From assembly GCA_002399735.1 (NCBI GenBank), contig DHEF01000001.1:54934-118933 (forward strand): a DNA stretch of 64,000 nt, given 5' to 3'. This stretch comes from Chitinophagaceae bacterium UBA4857. Lineage in GTDB: Bacteria; Bacteroidota; Bacteroidia; Chitinophagales; Chitinophagaceae. Positions within the stretch are counted from its first letter, which is position 1. Each line of letters begins with the position of its first letter. A program made the position numbers and the translations under genes. Below, one piece after another: positions 61,944 through 64,000 of the stretch. The notes under the pieces are model-generated. The model was not told the DNA's origin. It saw only the letters and a program-made list of their open reading frames with translations, and searched no databases.

Positions 61944-62794
61944 TAGGGCAAAGAAAAAAAATTGCCATAGTGGGTGTTGGTTTAATGGGCGGTTCATTGG
62001 CGCTGCAATTGCACGAGAAAAAATTATCGTCAAAACTAATTGGCGTTGATGCAAATGAAGCGCATGCACGCAAAGCGGTGGAGTTGGAATTGGTAGATGA
62101 AAGTTTACCGCTGGATGAAGCCATACAGGAAGCTGAAGTAGTTATTTTATCTATACCTGTAGACAAAATGGTTAACTTTTTACCGGAAGTGTTAAATAAG
62201 ATAACCACACAAATAGTTTTAGATTTAGGATCAACCAAGTCGCAATTAATTGCGGCTGTACAAAACCATCCTAAAAGGGGGAGATATGTAGCCACGCATC
62301 CCATGTGGGGTACCGAGTATAGCGGTCCACAGGCAGCGGTGCGTGGCGCCTATGCCGATAAAGCAGTAATTATTTGTAATGCCGAAGCATCGGATCCTGA
62401 TGCACTGGCATGGGTAAAAAATATGTACACCAAAATTGGTATGCGCTTGTTAGAAATGGAAGCTTATGCGCATGATGTACATGCGGCTTATGTTAGTCAT
62501 ATTTCACACATTACCTCTTTTGCTTTGGCCAATACGGTGTTGGAAAAAGAGAAAGAAGACAATGCTATTTTCGAACTGGCATCGGCGGGTTTTGAAAGTA
62601 CGGTAAGGTTGGCCAAAAGTAGTCCGGCTATGTGGACGCCCATCTTTATACAAAACAGAGAAAATATCCTGGATGTATTAACCGAGCATATTGCACAGTT
62701 AGAAAAATTTAAAAAACTAATTCAGGAAAAAAAAAATGATGAGTTAGAAGGCTTAATTCATCAGGCAAACCAAATAAAAAGAATTATTAAATAA
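61940..62794 (+). CDS. tyrA: Prephenate dehydrogenase
   Basis: 284 residues. The N-terminal Rossmann motif is IAIVGVGLMGGSLALQL; VILSIPVDKM and VLDLGSTKSQL follow, then the substrate-site region ATHPMWGTEYSGP and HAAYVSHISHI. No ACT domain is attached, so Tyr feedback may be absent. Oxidatively decarboxylates prephenate to hydroxyphenylpyruvate. It overlaps the aminotransferase gene by ATGA and is 24 bases before the DAHP synthase gene. Confidence 0.93.
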   Translation: MIGQRKKIAIVGVGLMGGSLALQLHEKKLSSKLIGVDANEAHARKAVELELVDESLPLDEAIQEAEVVILSIPVDKMVNFLPEVLNKITTQIVLDLGSTKSQLIAAVQNHPKRGRYVATHPMWGTEYSGPQAAVRGAYADKAVIICNAEASDPDALAWVKNMYTKIGMRLLEMEAYAHDVHAAYVSHISHITSFALANTVLEKEKEDNAIFELASAGFESTVRLAKSSPAMWTPIFIQNRENILDVLTEHIAQLEKFKKLIQEKKNDELEGLIHQANQIKRIIK

Positions 62795-62818
62795 CAAACA
62801 ATTTTTAAAACAAATACA

Positions 62819-63910
62819 ATGCAAGCAACAGAGCAATCAGCAAAACAGGTGGTACAGGATGCATGGGCCAAAAGGCCGCTAATAATTAGTGGGCCCTGCA
62901 GTGCAGAAACCGAAGATCAATTAGTAACTACGGCACAGCAACTGGCCGCAACCGGAAAAGTAAATATGTTACGTGCCGGTATTTGGAAACCACGTACCAA
63001 ACCCGGATTATTTGAAGGTATTGGTGCTAAAGGTTTGCCATGGTTACAAAAAGCAAAAGCATTAACCGGTTTACCAACAGCAGTAGAAGTAGCAACCGCT
63101 AAACAAGTGCAGGATGCGCTTACTTTTGATGTGGATGTATTATGGATTGGTGCCCGTACTACCGTTAATCCGTTTAGTGTACAAGAAGTGGCTGATGCAT
63201 TACGTGGTGTAGATGTACCGGTGTTAATTAAAAACCCTGTTCATCCGGATTTGGAATTGTGGACCGGGGCTGTTGAGCGTGTTGCCCGTGCCGGTGTTAA
63301 ACAAATTGGTTTAATTCACCGTGGGTTTTCATCTTACGGTAACAGCGAATACCGTAATGCACCTATGTGGCATTTAGCTATTGAAATGAAACGTCGTAAC
63401 TTAGAGTTGCCTATCATTAACGACCCTTCGCATATTTGTGGCCGTCGCGATATTTTATTCAGCACGGCACAAAAAGCTATCGACCTTGATTTTGACGGAC
63501 TGATGATTGAAAGCCATATTGATCCGGACAACGCATGGAGCGATGCCAAACAACAGGTAACACCTGAGCGCCTGAAAGAAATGTTAGACGAAATTACATG
63601 GCGTAAAGAAGATATTAATTCAGAGGAATTTCATGCTGCACTGGAAACTTTGCGTCAGCAAATTAACCACCTGGATGATGAGTTAATGCAGATTTTAAGC
63701 CAACGTATGAAAATTGCCGATAAAATCGGGGCATATAAAAAAGATAATAATATTACCATTTTACAAACCAACCGCTGGAACGAAATATTAGAGCGTGTTG
63801 CAGATAATGGTGAAAAATTAGGTTTAAGCCGTGAGTTTATTACCAAGTATTTTGATGCAGTACACATGGAAAGTATCAACCATCAGAAAAAAGTAATGGA
63901 CGCTGAATAA
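62819..63910 (+). CDS. Bifunctional DAHP synthase / chorismate mutase
   Basis: 363 residues. Residues about 1-262 form a DAHP synthase of the KDO8PS-like type (ISGPCSAETEDQL, RAGIWKPRTKPG, IGARTTVNPFSVQ, HRGFSSYGNSEYRN, DPSHICGRRD). Residues about 275-363 form an AroQ-type chorismate mutase (LRQQINHLDDELMQILSQRMKIADKIGAYK). The fusion couples the first step of the shikimate pathway to the first step of Phe/Tyr synthesis. The order DAHP synthase then mutase is common in Bacteroidota. Last gene of the aminotransferase-tyrA operon in this window. Confidence 0.95.
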   Translation: MQATEQSAKQVVQDAWAKRPLIISGPCSAETEDQLVTTAQQLAATGKVNMLRAGIWKPRTKPGLFEGIGAKGLPWLQKAKALTGLPTAVEVATAKQVQDALTFDVDVLWIGARTTVNPFSVQEVADALRGVDVPVLIKNPVHPDLELWTGAVERVARAGVKQIGLIHRGFSSYGNSEYRNAPMWHLAIEMKRRNLELPIINDPSHICGRRDILFSTAQKAIDLDFDGLMIESHIDPDNAWSDAKQQVTPERLKEMLDEITWRKEDINSEEFHAALETLRQQINHLDDELMQILSQRMKIADKIGAYKKDNNITILQTNRWNEILERVADNGEKLGLSREFITKYFDAVHMESINHQKKVMDAE

Positions 63911-64000
63911 TTTTTAACTGCCGCAAGGCACTGTTGTATATTGTAAATTGTTTTATGGGGTTCCCCGTGAGCGTAAACAAGGTTTCGCATACTCAACCTT

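Overview
The window looks like chromosome from a member of the Bacteroidota, most likely Chitinophagales/Chitinophagaceae. The reasons are: Bacteroidota-type -7 elements (TAnnTTTG) directly upstream of several genes; two secreted proteins with type IX secretion (T9SS) sorting domains, one type B and one type A; large MacB/FtsX-type permeases in tandem; little Shine-Dalgarno sequence; and the prephenate dehydratase / aminotransferase / prephenate dehydrogenase / DAHP synthase-chorismate mutase gene order. The family placement is inference; no rRNA or tRNA was found to confirm it.

Layout. 150-20094: eight consecutive plus-strand genes for double-FtsX (MacB-like) permeases of about 800 residues, with no ATPase or adaptor gene among them. 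20095-20754: repeat-filled gap with an inverted pair of a dispersed repeat and a perfect palindrome. 20755-25101 (minus): a 1448-residue T9SS type B cargo protein with LamG, propeller-like, PKD/Ig-like and C-terminal sorting domains. 25262-33450: a glycan cluster made of a tightly packed plus-strand run (GT2, FkbM methyltransferase, SAM methyltransferase, GT2, GT2) followed by a minus-strand GT4 and a YfhO-like membrane protein. 33704-38528: a small membrane protein overlapping a YhhQ-type queuosine-precursor transporter, then trpB, a small lipoprotein gene, trpA and an RluA-family pseudouridine synthase. 38649-54859: housekeeping and envelope genes (def, DUF4139/MuiA-like protein, TrmH-family methyltransferase, UbiA-family prenyltransferase, ruvX/yqgF, TlpA-like thioredoxin, T9SS type A cargo, mutS, lipB, ACC-deaminase-like enzyme, nucleotidyltransferase). 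55259-57299: an ECF sigma factor gene overlapping a gene for a membrane-anchored trypsin-like protease with an anti-sigma-like N-terminus, and a divergent tiny lipoprotein gene. 57736-63910: a DEAD-box helicase gene and the aromatic amino acid genes pheA, aminotransferase, tyrA and aroG-chorismate mutase.

Main findings. (1) In front of pheA there is a complete, textbook-like phenylalanine attenuator: a -7 element, a 27-codon leader ORF with eight Phe and three Tyr codons, a 7-bp antiterminator segment complementary to the terminator's 5' arm, and an intrinsic terminator ending 2 bases before the pheA ORF. (2) The sigma factor / membrane protease pair reads as a compact regulator in which anti-sigma and DegS-like protease functions may sit in one polypeptide; two outward-reading GTAACC motifs lie in the divergent promoter region. 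(3) At least 17 copies of a mosaic intergenic repeat (called R1 here), sometimes extended by a second module (R4), fill many gene gaps; a separate hairpin repeat (R2) sits at gene starts and has become coding sequence in front of one signal peptide. (4) The permease array shows recent duplication or conversion: genes 1 and 2 share their 3' ends together with the downstream R1 copy.

No CRISPR array, rRNA, tRNA, prophage or transposase gene was seen. All calls come from reading the sequence; no database search was run.
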